A DNA stretch of 5,768 nt from Vitreoscilla sp. (GTDB lineage Bacteria > Pseudomonadota > Gammaproteobacteria > Burkholderiales > Burkholderiaceae): the NCBI GenBank assembly GCA_014378125.1, contig JACMOG010000529.1:1-5768 (forward strand). Direction: 5' to 3'. Positions 5,555 through 5,768 of this stretch are shown here, one piece after another. Made by a program: the position numbers and the translations under genes. Position 1 is the stretch's first letter, and each line of letters begins with the position of its first letter. Under the pieces are notes generated by a model. The model was given only the letters and a program-made list of their open reading frames with translations. It was not told the DNA's origin and did no database searches.

Positions 5555-5768
5555 ATGAACCACGATGCCGCGGGTGCCGTGGCAGATCACGGCAGCGCCT
5601 TGCTGCGCGCGCTCGAACACAGCGACAGCGCGGCCTTGCTCAGCGCGGCCGATGGCCGCGTGCTGCACAACAATGCGGGTGCCGTGCGCATGCTGGGCTT
5701 CGAGCTGGCCGAGATGATCGGCCACACGCCGCTCAGCAGAATCAGTGGCCGCCACACCGATGCCGATC
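5555..5768 (+). CDS. PAS-domain sensor protein, N-terminal part (cut by window edge)
   Basis: 71 codons are visible and the frame is open to the end of the window. After a short leader, LLSAADGRVLHNNAGAVRMLGFELAEMIGHTPL (residues 29-61) is a typical PAS core. It has a D-G-x-V turn, the N-x-A-x-x-x-x-G-F segment where PAS domains usually read N-P-A-A-x-x-L-x-G-Y, and the E-M-I-G-H strand entry. The following SGRHTDAD is a common continuation in bacterial multi-domain sensors. The output domain lies outside the window: GGDEF, GGDEF-EAL, histidine kinase and another chemoreceptor module all remain possible. The ATG lies 2 bases after the chemoreceptor TGA with no strong ribosome binding site of its own, so translation is probably coupled to it. 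Confidence 0.8.
   Translation, partial: MNHDAAGAVADHGSALLRALEHSDSAALLSAADGRVLHNNAGAVRMLGFELAEMIGHTPLSRISGRHTDAD

Noticed and set aside
1..5768. CRISPR array, tRNA or rRNA gene, insertion sequence, phage or defence system
   Set aside because: No regularly spaced repeats, tRNA-like cloverleaf, transposase or integrase motifs, or composition shift were seen on either strand.

Overview
The window is a high-GC stretch of bacterial chromosome. It holds four complete genes and two genes cut by the window edges. The protein types (a betaproteobacterial-looking TrmB, a Sbp/CysP-type binding protein, an Fsr-type efflux pump and a chemoreceptor ending in a typical 'VGTF-L' tail) and the codon use suggest a Gram-negative proteobacterium, most likely of the order Burkholderiales. 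That placement is an inference from protein style, not a database match. Base composition is uniform, and no integrase, transposase or tRNA marks an island.

Layout from left to right. Bases 1-419 (minus) are the N-terminal part of trmB, a tRNA guanine-N7 methyltransferase. Bases 420-591 form an intergenic region with a pair of inverted REP-like hairpins. Bases 592-1599 (minus) encode a periplasmic sulfate/thiosulfate-binding protein. Bases 1695-2909 (minus) encode an MFS efflux pump of the fosmidomycin-resistance (Fsr) family. Bases 2910-3016 are a divergent control region with a perfect 8+4+8 inverted repeat. Bases 3017-3856 (plus) encode an AraC-family regulator with an N-terminal cupin, which carries an unusual 18-bp in-frame tandem repeat. 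Bases 3981-5552 (plus) encode a transmembrane methyl-accepting chemotaxis protein, preceded by a possible sigma-28-type -10 element and a good ribosome binding site. Bases 5555-5768 (plus) begin a PAS-domain protein only 2 bp after the chemoreceptor stop codon.

How the genes relate. The pump and the AraC regulator are transcribed away from each other across a palindrome that overlaps candidate promoters for both. This looks like a local regulator-efflux module, comparable in layout to the known nimR/nimT pair of E. coli. The chemoreceptor and PAS protein look translationally coupled, suggesting linked sensing of chemical and possibly redox or other cytoplasmic cues. The binding-protein gene has no ABC permease or ATPase partner in view, and trmB is housekeeping.

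Most of the window is ordinary core genome. The points most worth a second look are the compensatory-mutated REP pair, the operator between pump and regulator, and the tandem repeat inside the regulator's sensor domain.
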